From a virus: a stretch of DNA of 61,221 nucleotides. Each line of letters begins with the position of its first letter. Positions within the stretch are counted from its first letter, which is position 1. The notes below the pieces were generated by a model. It was given only the letters and a program-made list of their open reading frames with translations, was not told the origin of the DNA and did no database searches. The translations under genes and the position numbers were made by a program. The stretch covers positions 1 through 61,221 of IMG/VR virus record IMGVR_UViG_3300033143_005346, one strand, 5' to 3'. Positions 1-6,100 of the stretch are shown here, piece by piece.

Positions 1-528
1 TTTTGGAGCTTTGTTGTTTTTTTGACGAGCAATTTCCCATTCTGCAAATTTTTCTACTGGAAACCCTTTTGGAAAATCAATTTCCCCATACTTATTACTT
101 ATTACTTCTTCTATAATAGATAACGTACCAGTTTCCTTACCAGTTTCGCTACCAGTTTCGCTACCAGTTTCGGAAAAACCTCTTGCTTGATATTGCTCAT
201 AATTTAGGATAGTTACTATAACCCCCCTTACCAGTTTCGCTACCCGTATCATCGCCCGTTTCCTTAACAGTTTCGAGATTGTGTCTAAATGGTGGGGTTT
301 ATAACCGTGGGGGCGGTTCCCAACCTTATATTTAAGCATCTCTAATAATTCAGAATAAGATGTCAAGCATTGCCCCCGTTTTAACTTATAGCCCTTTTTA
401 GTACAATCTTTCCACTCTGCATTAAGCAACAAATAAACCCAAACCTTAAGATAGTGCGGTGGCTTATCCATTAGTTCTGAATCTAAAATGGCCCGATGTA
501 ATAATATATATCCAGTCTTTTTTACCAT
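1..528 (-). CDS. Replication initiator, N-terminal part (cut by window edge)
   Basis: Reads leftward from an ATG at 526-528 and stays open to base 1, giving 176 residues with no stop, so the C-terminus is missing. The N-terminus (MVKKTGYILLHRAILDSEL, then a tryptophan-containing segment and RGQCLTSYSELLEML) and the later TISKLLRKRAMI and RGVIVTILNYEQYQ segments match the winged-helix N-terminal domain of phage replisome organisers / DnaD-like initiators. These bind the phage origin and recruit the helicase loader. After the winged helix comes a Ser-Glu-Thr-Gly/Lys-Glu-Thr-Gly repeat linker (about residues 119-135), as is common between the two domains of this family. It starts 2 bp after the stop of the preceding gene, so it is probably in the same leftward operon. 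The DNA repeats under it are listed separately. Family assignment is from pattern recognition; the missing C-terminus should hold the DnaD-type or DnaC-interacting domain. Confidence 0.75.
   Translation of the reverse strand, partial: MVKKTGYILLHRAILDSELMDKPPHYLKVWVYLLLNAEWKDCTKKGYKLKRGQCLTSYSELLEMLKYKVGNRPHGYKPHHLDTISKLLRKRAMIRVAKLVRGVIVTILNYEQYQARGFSETGSETGSETGKETGTLSIIEEVISNKYGEIDFPKGFPVEKFAEWEIARQKNNKAPK
126..276. repeat. Two blocks of four 12-bp iteron-like repeats (candidate origin)
   Basis: Block A (126-173) is four head-to-tail 12-mers close to TACCAGTTTCGC. Block B (229-276) is four more, the first identical to the consensus and the other three more degenerate. The blocks are offset by 103 bp, which is not a multiple of three, so the same DNA word is read in two different frames of the initiator gene (SETG repeats in block A, the RKRAMIRVAKL segment in block B). 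An AT-rich stretch (about 77-125) lies beside block A. Known parallel: lambda-type origins place initiator iterons inside the initiator gene next to an AT-rich unwinding element. That these are the binding sites of the encoded protein is inference. Confidence 0.6.
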
Positions 529-530
529 TT

Positions 531-914
531 TTACGGATGAAACCTTGGTACGTTCTGTCCCTTATATTCCATCCGCATCCAGGTCAGGAACGACCGATAG
601 GTGCCGATGATTTCCTTCATCGCGTGTAGTGCTTCCCTGCAAGCCAGATAAGTTGATTCTGAGTCGTCCACTTTAAATTTTAACATTGAGATTTCAACAT
701 GGCCCAAAGTTTGGGCCTTAAGGATACTTATAGCCATCCCTTTGTTTTTAAGCATTAGCTGCCGTTTGGCAAATTCAATATTGAAAACTCTTGTTTTTTC
801 AGCCTTGGCCCTTCCCAGGGTTTTATATTCGTCGTTTTTGTCTTCGATTTTTTTAATTAAATCTTGAAGTTGCTGGATTATTTCGTTGGGATCCAGATCA
901 TAATTTTCATCCAT
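531..914 (-). CDS. Conserved phage protein of unknown function, early leftward operon
   Basis: 127 aa, mostly helical and charged, with a central segment rich in Lys, Arg and Glu (AKAEKTRVFNIEFAKRQL), consistent with a coiled-coil bundle. The ATG at 912-914 is preceded by GAGGG at a good distance. It lies between a small zinc-ribbon gene and the replication initiator, which starts 2 bp after this stop. Proteins with this heptad-like pattern are common beside phage replication and recombination genes, but I do not know a function. The position suggests an accessory role in replication or recombination; this is inference only. Confidence 0.7.
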   Translation of the reverse strand: MDENYDLDPNEIIQQLQDLIKKIEDKNDEYKTLGRAKAEKTRVFNIEFAKRQLMLKNKGMAISILKAQTLGHVEISMLKFKVDDSESTYLACREALHAMKEIIGTYRSFLTWMRMEYKGQNVPRFHP

Positions 915-917
915 AAT

Positions 918-1097
918 TCAACCCTCGCTATCTCTGTCGTTATAGCCAACATCATATCCACTGTCATAGCCTTCACCCCCCGCTGCTTCCATACACTTTT
1001 CACACGGCTCAACGACTATGCCACCCCGCGTGTCTGTGCACTGGCCGCAAAGGCCATTACCGCACGAACACCAAACCTCAAACTCTATCGCTGGCAC
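918..1097 (-). CDS. Small zinc-ribbon-like protein
   Basis: 59 aa starting with GTG at 1095-1097, 7 nt after an AAAGGA ribosome-binding site, and ending 3 bp before the next ATG. The sequence shows C-x-C, C-x2-C and C-x2-C pairs (WCSCGNGLCGQC and PCEKC), then a Gly/Tyr/Asp-rich tail with YDSGYDVGYNDRDSEG. The cysteine spacing suggests a zinc-binding knuckle. It fits exactly into the gap between its neighbours with translational spacing typical of the operon, which is the main reason for calling it. No function is recognised. Confidence 0.6.
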   Translation of the reverse strand: MPAIEFEVWCSCGNGLCGQCTDTRGGIVVEPCEKCMEAAGGEGYDSGYDVGYNDRDSEG

Positions 1098-1100
1098 TAT

Positions 1101-1292
1101 TTAATCCTTTCCACAATATGGGCAGGTGTCTAAATAACTATCTTCCCCCCACCTTCTTAAGCCCTCAGAATTATAAACATAATCGCCACGGTAAAGCGCA
1201 AGTTTAATTTGCTCACAACAAAAAACCGCAACCGTCGTTTCGTATTTAATCATGCCTTCCACTCTTAATGTTTTTTCTTTAAACTGTACCAC
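1101..1292 (-). CDS. Small protein with C-terminal CPYCGKD zinc knuckle
   Basis: 63 aa from a GTG start (1290-1292) with GAGAGG upstream. It carries a central Cys-Cys pair and a C-terminal CPYCGKD, a typical half of a zinc ribbon. Its 5' end overlaps the HNH gene by 14 bp and its stop is 3 bp from the next start, so all are translated from one message. It was probably retained as a nucleic-acid or protein-binding accessory; function unknown. Confidence 0.55.
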   Translation of the reverse strand: MVQFKEKTLRVEGMIKYETTVAVFCCEQIKLALYRGDYVYNSEGLRRWGEDSYLDTCPYCGKD

Positions 1293-1593
1293 CGGAACCT
1301 CTCCTCTGAATATAAATCGTTAGACATTTAATTATTGCCATTTTCCTATCAAATCCCTTCCAGAAGGTTTCGGCCCCACGATGTTCCTTGTCGTGACAGT
1401 AAACACAAAGAGGCAAGGCCAGGTTGTCGTTATTTTTCGTGGCCATCCCAGGATTGAGACCAAAACTCTGGTGCGCCGGTACGATATCCAGGTACTCGGA
1501 TTTAATCCGACTGCAGCGAGTGCACGGAAGCGTGGTAAGAAACTCCAGATATTGCGGCAGTCGTAGAGGTTTTGGCTTTGGATATCCTACCAA
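1279..1593 (-). CDS. HNH-type nuclease-like protein (DUF968/Ref-like pattern)
   Basis: 104 aa. The order LPCTRC, then IVPAHQSFG, then LPLCVYCHDKEHRG and ETFWKGFD follows the treble-clef HNH fold found in lambdoid DUF968/Ref-like proteins: a zinc-binding C-x2-C, an Ala-His in the first strand, a second C-x2-CH, and a conserved Phe-Trp. Such proteins are linked to phage recombination and replication. The start is a TTG at 1591-1593 that overlaps the stop of the HTH gene; the weak start and overlap suggest coupled translation. The exact catalytic histidine arrangement should be checked before calling it an active nuclease. Confidence 0.65.
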   Translation of the reverse strand: MVGYPKPKPLRLPQYLEFLTTLPCTRCSRIKSEYLDIVPAHQSFGLNPGMATKNNDNLALPLCVYCHDKEHRGAETFWKGFDRKMAIIKCLTIYIQRRGSGGTV

Positions 1594-1874
1594 TGGACTC
1601 TTATTTTACGTTTGGTTAGGTGGTCGCTGGTCCACTCTCTAACCAGCTCCCTTTTGTGTTTGCGAAAGGGTTTATATGTACGGCCAAGTCGGATAATGCG
1701 GCAGTAAATCCGCATCAGTATTAGGGTCTGAACGGAACCGCCCTTGGTCTGCTCTCCGGTACGCAGTCTTAGATAGTGCCGCACCGTCAAACCCAAAGCT
1801 CTGGCGACGTGGCTGTGCGACCCAAGATCTTCTCGTAAAATTTCAATCATTTCCTCAAATGTGTGAATCGGCAT
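1587..1874 (-). CDS. Small HTH regulator, first gene of the leftward operon
   Basis: 95 aa starting at the ATG 1872-1874, directly after the strong ribosome-binding site AAGGAG; the reading frame extends further upstream but those residues are hydrophobic read-through. Residues 8-45 (EEMIEILREDLGSHSHVARAL, then TVRHYLRLRTGE) read as a Cro/C1-like helix-turn-helix. The C-terminus is very basic (RKHKRELVREW and HLTKRKIRVHW). It is the first gene downstream of the minus-strand promoter of the divergent region, the usual position of a Cro-like or early-switch protein. Its likely operator is the CTTGACAAG palindrome over both early promoters; this is inference. Confidence 0.65.
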   Translation of the reverse strand: MPIHTFEEMIEILREDLGSHSHVARALGLTVRHYLRLRTGEQTKGGSVQTLILMRIYCRIIRLGRTYKPFRKHKRELVREWTSDHLTKRKIRVHW

Positions 1875-1938
1875 GTAACGCTCCTTTATTGTTATAAAAA
1901 TTAATAAAAGATAAATAAAACAAATAATTTCAGGAATC

Positions 1939-1967
1939 ATAATAGGTCATTACAGCACACTTGTCAA
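1939..1967 (-). promoter_or_regulatory. Leftward early promoter
   Basis: A perfect -35 TTGACA (1962-1967, minus strand), a 17-bp spacer and -10 TATTAT (1939-1944) form a strong sigma70-type promoter firing left. The expected start is near 1932, giving a leader of about 58 nt to the HTH gene. The -35 lies inside the palindrome CTTGACAAG. Confidence 0.75.
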
Positions 1968-2074
1968 GCAGCAGGTTGTTGCGAAAATCTGCAAAAATCA
2001 AAGAAAATAATAGGTTTAGTGTTAAAAATTTAAACAGATCGTACCTCAGCGTCTTTAATCCACCAAAACCAAAC

Positions 2075-2103
2075 TTGACAAGTGGGCTGTCACGTCCTAT
2101 AGT
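2075..2103 (+). promoter_or_regulatory. Rightward early promoter
   Basis: -35 TTGACA (2075-2080), 17-bp spacer and -10 TATAGT (2098-2103). The expected start near 2110 gives a short leader before the AAGGAG ribosome-binding site at 2131-2136. It is the mirror partner of the leftward promoter and should drive the 2142-10874 operon. Confidence 0.75.
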
Positions 2104-2141
2104 GCTCATAACAAAAAAAACAATATTGGAAAGGAGTGCCA

Positions 2142-2366
2142 ATGGAGACCGGACAACCACTATTTGATTTGAATAAAACAGCCAAAGATCTGATCGAGTC
2201 TAATAATCATGTGGACTGGTCAGCTTTTAGCTTGTCTGATCGGTGCGTGCCAATAAACGCCGTCCAGGGGCCTGGTCTCCAGGGGGATAGGTGGCTGGTG
2301 CCAGCACACCCAGGAGAGCGTGTTGGTACCAGCCTTACAATTAAACCAGTAAGACAAAACAAATAA
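2142..2366 (+). CDS. First gene of the rightward operon, unknown function
   Basis: 74 aa. The ATG at 2142 was chosen because AAGGAG ends 5 nt upstream; an in-frame GTG at 2136 would overlap that ribosome-binding site. The protein has a short N-terminal charged part (DLNKTAKDLIESNNHVDWSAF) and a Gly/Pro-rich C-terminus without recognisable motif. As the first product of the early promoter it could be an early host-takeover or regulatory peptide, but nothing in the sequence proves this. Confidence 0.55.
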   Translation: METGQPLFDLNKTAKDLIESNNHVDWSAFSLSDRCVPINAVQGPGLQGDRWLVPAHPGERVGTSLTIKPVRQNK

Positions 2367-2376
2367 GGGGGAACAA

Positions 2377-2601
2377 ATGGGAACAATGAGATATCTATCA
2401 AACAAAGGGGATGCCAAGGTTATGTGGGATCCAACCAACGCCGATGAAGTAGATGCCGCCAAGGCACAGTTCGACACTCTTAAGAAAAAAGGCTTTACGG
2501 CTTTTTTGGTCGGGAAAGACGGATCTAAGGGTAAAAAAATGTCAAAGTTTTCCAAAACAGCTGGCAGAATCATTATGGTTCCTAAACTTGTGGGGGGATA
2601 A
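2377..2601 (+). CDS. Small conserved phage protein, unknown function
   Basis: 74 aa, starting at an ATG after AAGGGGG. The pattern VMWDPTNADEVDAAKAQFD, then KKKGFTAFLVGKDG and a C-terminal IIMVPKLVGG, is one I recognise from many phages: a small alpha/beta protein that usually sits just before the gene that follows here. No biochemical role is known to me. Its stop overlaps the next start (TAATG), so the two are translationally coupled. Confidence 0.7.
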   Translation: MGTMRYLSNKGDAKVMWDPTNADEVDAAKAQFDTLKKKGFTAFLVGKDGSKGKKMSKFSKTAGRIIMVPKLVGG

Positions 2602-3356
2602 TGGCAACAGTAGCAGGGTATAGCTGTACCTCATACGACAGTAACGACTGGGACAGCGGCACCAGCGCCACGTCTGACAATATCTGGTGTCAGTGGACTT
2701 CGGGCACCAGCAGCACGACCGGTGATTCGAGTGTCCTGGGTGGTCTATATGGTGGGTTGGGCGGTGCCCTTAGCGGTGGAACCGCCCAGGCACCAGGCCG
2801 TGCCCAACAACAAATGAGACAAGCTGCCATGGCGCGTCACGCCGACAGACAGATGGCCCAAATGATACAGCGGTCCCAAGAGCAGTGTACCTACAACAAC
2901 CGTCAGCTGTATAACGGCTGGATTAAAGACAGCCTAACAGATAAGATCTTGCTGTTATATGAGAGAAACCAGGCGAAGATCAACCAGATCTGGCAGCAGA
3001 TTATAGCTGATGAATTGCGAGAAGAAAAAGAAAAAGCAGAACGCACAGCCAGGTCTATGCTGCTGGACATCATCGGTGAGGATCAATATAAAATATACGA
3101 AGAAACCGGCAACCTGTTGGTTAAGGGCCGCAGGAACGACTATCTGATAAGCAACAGGGGTAATGTTAAGCGGGTTACGAAAGACAAGATTATAGACCTG
3201 TGCGTGCACCTGCAAGAGCGCTACAAGTATCCAGAAACCGATAATATTATCACCCTGGCAATGAACTTTAAGCACAACGAGTGGCGCACCGACAGGGCTG
3301 CCAATGATTACCATAGTGTTCCAAAAGGGCAACTGCCAAAAGCAGCTAATTTTTAA
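2601..3356 (+). CDS. Conserved phage protein with low-complexity N-terminus
   Basis: 251 aa. Residues 1-70 are Ser/Thr/Gly/Asp-rich and probably disordered (for example GGLYGGLGGALSGG). Residues about 75-165 are a charged helical region. The C-terminal 90 residues contain IGEDQYKIYEETGNLLVKG, then a strand pattern ending in RGNVKRV and DLCVHLQ, then YPETDNIITLAM. I recognise this last domain in other phages only as an uncharacterised module that follows the small protein encoded upstream. The start overlaps the previous stop by one base. Confidence 0.65.
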   Translation: MATVAGYSCTSYDSNDWDSGTSATSDNIWCQWTSGTSSTTGDSSVLGGLYGGLGGALSGGTAQAPGRAQQQMRQAAMARHADRQMAQMIQRSQEQCTYNNRQLYNGWIKDSLTDKILLLYERNQAKINQIWQQIIADELREEKEKAERTARSMLLDIIGEDQYKIYEETGNLLVKGRRNDYLISNRGNVKRVTKDKIIDLCVHLQERYKYPETDNIITLAMNFKHNEWRTDRAANDYHSVPKGQLPKAANF

Positions 3357-3372
3357 GCAGGAAGGAAACCAG

Positions 3373-3567
3373 ATGACAAAAGAAACCAACAAATTTACAT
3401 TAACCTTCACCGGAGAACAGTTACAGGTATTGTCCGACATAGCTCATTCGGTTTCGGTAAACAAGGTTGTCTTGTGGGACGACCTAATAACAGAACAAAA
3501 ATTAGATCTGGTTGAAGTTGGAAACCTGATTCAAAAACAACTGGACTTCCCAAACTTAAAATTTTAA
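3373..3567 (+). CDS. Small acidic protein, unknown function
   Basis: 64 aa. The start at ATG 3373 follows GGAAGGAAAC; the longer frame beginning inside the preceding gene has no ribosome-binding site. It alternates strands and helices (KFTLTFTGEQLQVLSDIA, then LDLVEVGNLIQKQL) with no motif I recognise. It lies between two small genes of the early operon. Confidence 0.55.
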   Translation: MTKETNKFTLTFTGEQLQVLSDIAHSVSVNKVVLWDDLITEQKLDLVEVGNLIQKQLDFPNLKF

Positions 3568-3590
3568 GACATCTACCAAAAGGATAAACC

Positions 3591-3758
3591 ATGAATGGCA
3601 GAAAGGCGAAAAAAACAAGAAGGCTTGTATATGGCGATTATTCTCACCAATTAAGAGAATACAGGAAGGATAAAAACGGAACAGTCTACTGCGTGGGATT
3701 ACGTCGCGCCTATCAAGAAGCAAAAAAACTCAATAAAAGGAGACAGCTATGCCATTAA
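3591..3758 (+). CDS. Small basic protein, unknown function
   Basis: 55 aa, very basic (MNGRKAKKTRRLVYGDYSH, later KKLNKRRQLCH), from ATG 3591 preceded by AAAGGA. Its 3' end overlaps the nuclease gene start by 10 bp, and the ribosome-binding site AAAAGGAG of the nuclease lies inside it, so the two are coupled. The charge suggests nucleic-acid binding; no family is recognised. Confidence 0.55.
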   Translation: MNGRKAKKTRRLVYGDYSHQLREYRKDKNGTVYCVGLRRAYQEAKKLNKRRQLCH

Positions 3759-4687
3759 CACATTTTATCTGTCCAGACACTAAAAGAATATCGGTAAAAC
3801 AATGCTTAACAACCAAGGGCTGCCGCATGAACGAACGCTGTTGTCCATTACCGTTCTTAAGAAAGGTCAGTTATGACCGAAAATACGGTGGCGTAACCCC
3901 GTCTGCTGCCGGTAATGGCCCCAGGCTGATCTGGGGAAAAGCTAATTTTGATTATGCAACCGATCCAGATGGCCGCGTATTTGCAGTTCTGGGGTCTACA
4001 ATCCATGGCCGACTGGCCGAAAGGGGTATTTCGTATAACGTGCTTAGCGAAGAACCGTTGCGCGATGAAGACGCCAAGGGGATTGCCGACCTACTGGAAC
4101 CCGACGAATGGATCCCTGATCAGTATATTCTCACAGATCATAAAACGTCCGGATCTTATGCTGTGGCCAAATGGATGGGCATCCAGATTGAGAAAAAAGA
4201 TGTACCGATCCTGGACAGTAAAGGAAACCAGGTTTATTTAAAATCTGGAAAAAATAAAGGCCAGGCTAAAACAAAAAGGGAGTCCAGGGTTATCCAGGTG
4301 GATCCAAAAAAAGATCTTTTCGGCGTAGCCCTTCAAGTTAATCGCTACCGTATTTTTTATGAGTCATATGGCTTTAAGGTTAGCAGAATGAGGATCTTTG
4401 CCATACCCAGAGATGGTGGTACGTTTATTGCTAAAAATCGTGGCATCACCAGCAACAAATACCTGATCGAACTGCCAAAAATACAGGACTCTGAAGTGTT
4501 GAGCTTCTATGCTAAACTCCAGGCCGAAGTCAACCAGGCTTTTGATGATGAATGGGCCAGGGTGTGCTTGCCATGGGAGTGTTGGGATGGTAATCGTTGC
4601 GCCAACTATTGTGAGATTAAGGAAGACTGTAAAGATTTATGCAGGGAGTTTAATGAAAAATGGCCAGGACAGGGGAAAGAAAGATAG
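3749..4687 (+). CDS. Cas4/RecB-like PD-(D/E)XK nuclease
   Basis: 312 aa. The RecB-family motif order is visible: TIHGRL (H86), GIADLL (D114) and YILTDHKTS (D130, K132), i.e. H...D...DxK. The C-terminus has a cysteine cluster (VCLPWECW, then RCANYCEIKEDCKDLC), and the N-terminus has several cysteines (C8, C19, C25, C31, C32). An N-terminal plus C-terminal cysteine arrangement is typical of Cas4/AddB-type nucleases that hold an iron-sulfur cluster. The family processes DNA ends as an exonuclease. Two genes downstream is an SSB-like protein, so the pair probably forms the phage recombination or replication-repair module. No CRISPR array or cas1/cas2 is nearby, so a CRISPR adaptation role is not supported. 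The metal and cluster ligands are read by eye. Confidence 0.75.
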   Translation: MPLTHFICPDTKRISVKQCLTTKGCRMNERCCPLPFLRKVSYDRKYGGVTPSAAGNGPRLIWGKANFDYATDPDGRVFAVLGSTIHGRLAERGISYNVLSEEPLRDEDAKGIADLLEPDEWIPDQYILTDHKTSGSYAVAKWMGIQIEKKDVPILDSKGNQVYLKSGKNKGQAKTKRESRVIQVDPKKDLFGVALQVNRYRIFYESYGFKVSRMRIFAIPRDGGTFIAKNRGITSNKYLIELPKIQDSEVLSFYAKLQAEVNQAFDDEWARVCLPWECWDGNRCANYCEIKEDCKDLCREFNEKWPGQGKER

Positions 4688-5025
4688 CTAAAATAGCCAT
4701 GGAGCTTTTTGGCAGCTTCGTTAGGAAGGTTCGTATCATAAAAGACGACAAGGGGCATCCGGTCATGCGGTTGGTTTACAATCATGGCTACAAGGTTCAT
4801 ATTTTACAAACCTTTCCAACGGAACGAGCTATAGCTGGAAAATTTATATCGCAAACATATTTCATTAATATTTTAGACCCATCAGGGAATATAATTGTTC
4901 AAAAAGAATTTTTAACGGCCAAAATGGTAAAGTTGGCCATACTTAAAACCAAAGCACTCGACATATTGAAAGGAGCAAGTTATGGGCTTAACAGCAAAAG
5001 ATCCAGGTGGTTCAGACAATTTTGA
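4660..5025 (+). CDS. Small unknown protein between nuclease and SSB genes
   Basis: 121 aa from ATG 4660, overlapping the nuclease gene by 28 bp and the SSB-like gene by 44 bp. An internal ATG at 4699 is an alternative start. The middle resembles a small beta-sheet domain (GHPVMRLVYNHGYKVHILQ, then FINILDPSGNIIVQKE), followed by a basic C-terminus. No family is recognised; the tight packing suggests it works with its neighbours in DNA metabolism. Confidence 0.55.
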   Translation: MARTGERKIAKIAMELFGSFVRKVRIIKDDKGHPVMRLVYNHGYKVHILQTFPTERAIAGKFISQTYFINILDPSGNIIVQKEFLTAKMVKLAILKTKALDILKGASYGLNSKRSRWFRQF

Positions 5026-5653
5026 ACCAGTCCCATCGGGAGCCTGGCAAGCGGTATGTATAGCGGTTGTAGACCTTGGTACCCAATTAAACCCACTGTA
5101 TAATAAGGAAATTTATAAAGTCCTTGTTATGTGGGAATTTCCGGAGCACCAAGTTGATGTCTCAAGAGAGGGAGAACCGGAAAAAAGTATGCCAATGGTT
5201 ATTTCTAAGATGTACCGGCTTTCGTTACACCAAAAAGCCAATCTCAGGCAAGACCTTGAGGCATGGCGGCAGAAACCGTTTTCAGAAGAAGAACTGCAAG
5301 GCTTTAATCTTTCCAAATTAATAGGTGTTAATGCCAACCTCCAGATTGTGCATGTAAAGAAACAAACCAGTTCCGGTGAAAAAACCTATGCCAACATTAA
5401 TGCGATTATGGGACTGATGAAAGGCCAAGTAAAAATAGATCCGGAACACAACACGATCATGTATGAGATCGACAGCGGGGATCCAGTCCCTGATGATCTT
5501 CCAGACTGGATTGCCAACATGGTCCGCATGTCACCGGAATATCAACAGCTTCATCCAGACCAGAGCCAATATCAAGGATCACAACAGCCACCCAGTGAAG
5601 CACCCAGCGCAGAAAGTGGAGATCCTGGGTACGATGATGATATTCCGTTTTAA
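4982..5653 (+). CDS. Phage single-stranded DNA-binding-like protein
   Basis: 223 aa from an ATG preceded by AAAGGAG. The N-terminal half has an OB-fold-like pattern with GAWQAVCIAVVDLG, then KVLVMWEFPE and YANINAIMGL. The C-terminus is Gln/Ser/Pro-rich and ends in GYDDDIPF, the acidic tail with terminal aromatic typical of SSB proteins, which is used to recruit replication partners. This matches a phage SSB family common in tailed phages. It is near the RecB-like nuclease, supporting a replication/recombination module. Confidence 0.75.
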   Translation: MGLTAKDPGGSDNFEPVPSGAWQAVCIAVVDLGTQLNPLYNKEIYKVLVMWEFPEHQVDVSREGEPEKSMPMVISKMYRLSLHQKANLRQDLEAWRQKPFSEEELQGFNLSKLIGVNANLQIVHVKKQTSSGEKTYANINAIMGLMKGQVKIDPEHNTIMYEIDSGDPVPDDLPDWIANMVRMSPEYQQLHPDQSQYQGSQQPPSEAPSAESGDPGYDDDIPF

Positions 5654-5708
5654 AAGAAATACGTCGTGACGCATAATCTTATATTAGCTGTCAGAGAGGC
5701 AATGAACA

Positions 5709-5888
5709 ATGAAAACCGGAAAAGAGATACTTGAATATTATGGCAAGTGTTGCGTAAGCGAATCTTCTTTTGAGAAAAATATGGCCTACCCTGCTGGAGA
5801 AAAGGGAGAAACCCTTGCTCGAATGGATGCTTTTAAAATTGAAAATATTAGAGGACAAAAAAAAGCTATTGAATTTATTTTTGAATAA
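5709..5888 (+). CDS. Small protein, unknown function
   Basis: 59 aa from ATG 5709 with AGAGG 9 nt upstream. It has Lys/Glu-rich helices (MKTGKEILEYYGKCC, later GQKKAIEFIFE) and no recognisable domain. It fills the gap between the SSB-like gene and the next small gene, in the same direction. Called on spacing, ribosome-binding site and lack of competing frames. Confidence 0.5.
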   Translation: MKTGKEILEYYGKCCVSESSFEKNMAYPAGEKGETLARMDAFKIENIRGQKKAIEFIFE

Positions 5889-5912
5889 ACAGCCCCACAG
5901 GACAGGGTAAGC

Positions 5913-6086
5913 ATGAGCACATGGCTCACAATAAGAGATCAGGAAGATGTTGAATTGTCTGAAGACGGCGAAACAATAGACGTTCTGTTCCAAACCGATC
6001 GTTTCGGAAACAATTATATTGAAATACCTATAAAATTTATTAAACACTGCTTACACAATAAATCAATGCAGAACCAGAAAGAATGA
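5913..6086 (+). CDS. Small protein, unknown function
   Basis: 57 aa from ATG 5913, ending 14 bp before the outer-membrane protein start. The pattern TWLTIRDQEDVELSEDGE, then DRFGNNYIEIPIKFI suggests a small beta-rich fold. The upstream signal is weak (GACAGGGTAAGC). No family is recognised. Confidence 0.5.
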   Translation: MSTWLTIRDQEDVELSEDGETIDVLFQTDRFGNNYIEIPIKFIKHCLHNKSMQNQKE

Positions 6087-6100
6087 CAAGGGGGGAGCAA

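Larger units (their letters stand above)
1875..2141. promoter_or_regulatory. Divergent early control region with mirror-image promoters
   Basis: A 267-bp noncoding region between the leftward and rightward early operons. The 31 bases from the -35 palindrome through the -10 box agree at 25 positions between the two oppositely oriented promoters (1938-1968 minus; 2074-2104 plus). Both begin with the identical 11-mer CTTGACAAGTG, whose core CTTG-A-CAAG is palindromic, so one dimeric repressor could cover both -35 boxes. The middle is AT-rich, with a GTTTA/TAAAC inverted pair near 2012-2034. Open frames running across this region lack ribosome-binding sites and are not called. Confidence 0.7.

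Noticed and set aside
126-276. CRISPR array
   Set aside because: The 12-bp repeats are contiguous within each block, too short, without spacers, and lie inside a coding gene.
126-276. Frameshift in the replication initiator
   Set aside because: The repeats appear in two frames, but the main frame is open throughout and both parts match the family; repeats conserved at DNA level explain the pattern better.
1930-2167. Two open frames across the divergent control region
   Set aside because: They overlap both promoters, have no ribosome-binding site and no protein-like pattern; the region is better explained as regulatory DNA.
3749-4687. CRISPR adaptation role for the Cas4-like protein
   Set aside because: No cas1, cas2 or repeat array in the window; phage RecB-family nucleases of this kind usually serve recombination.
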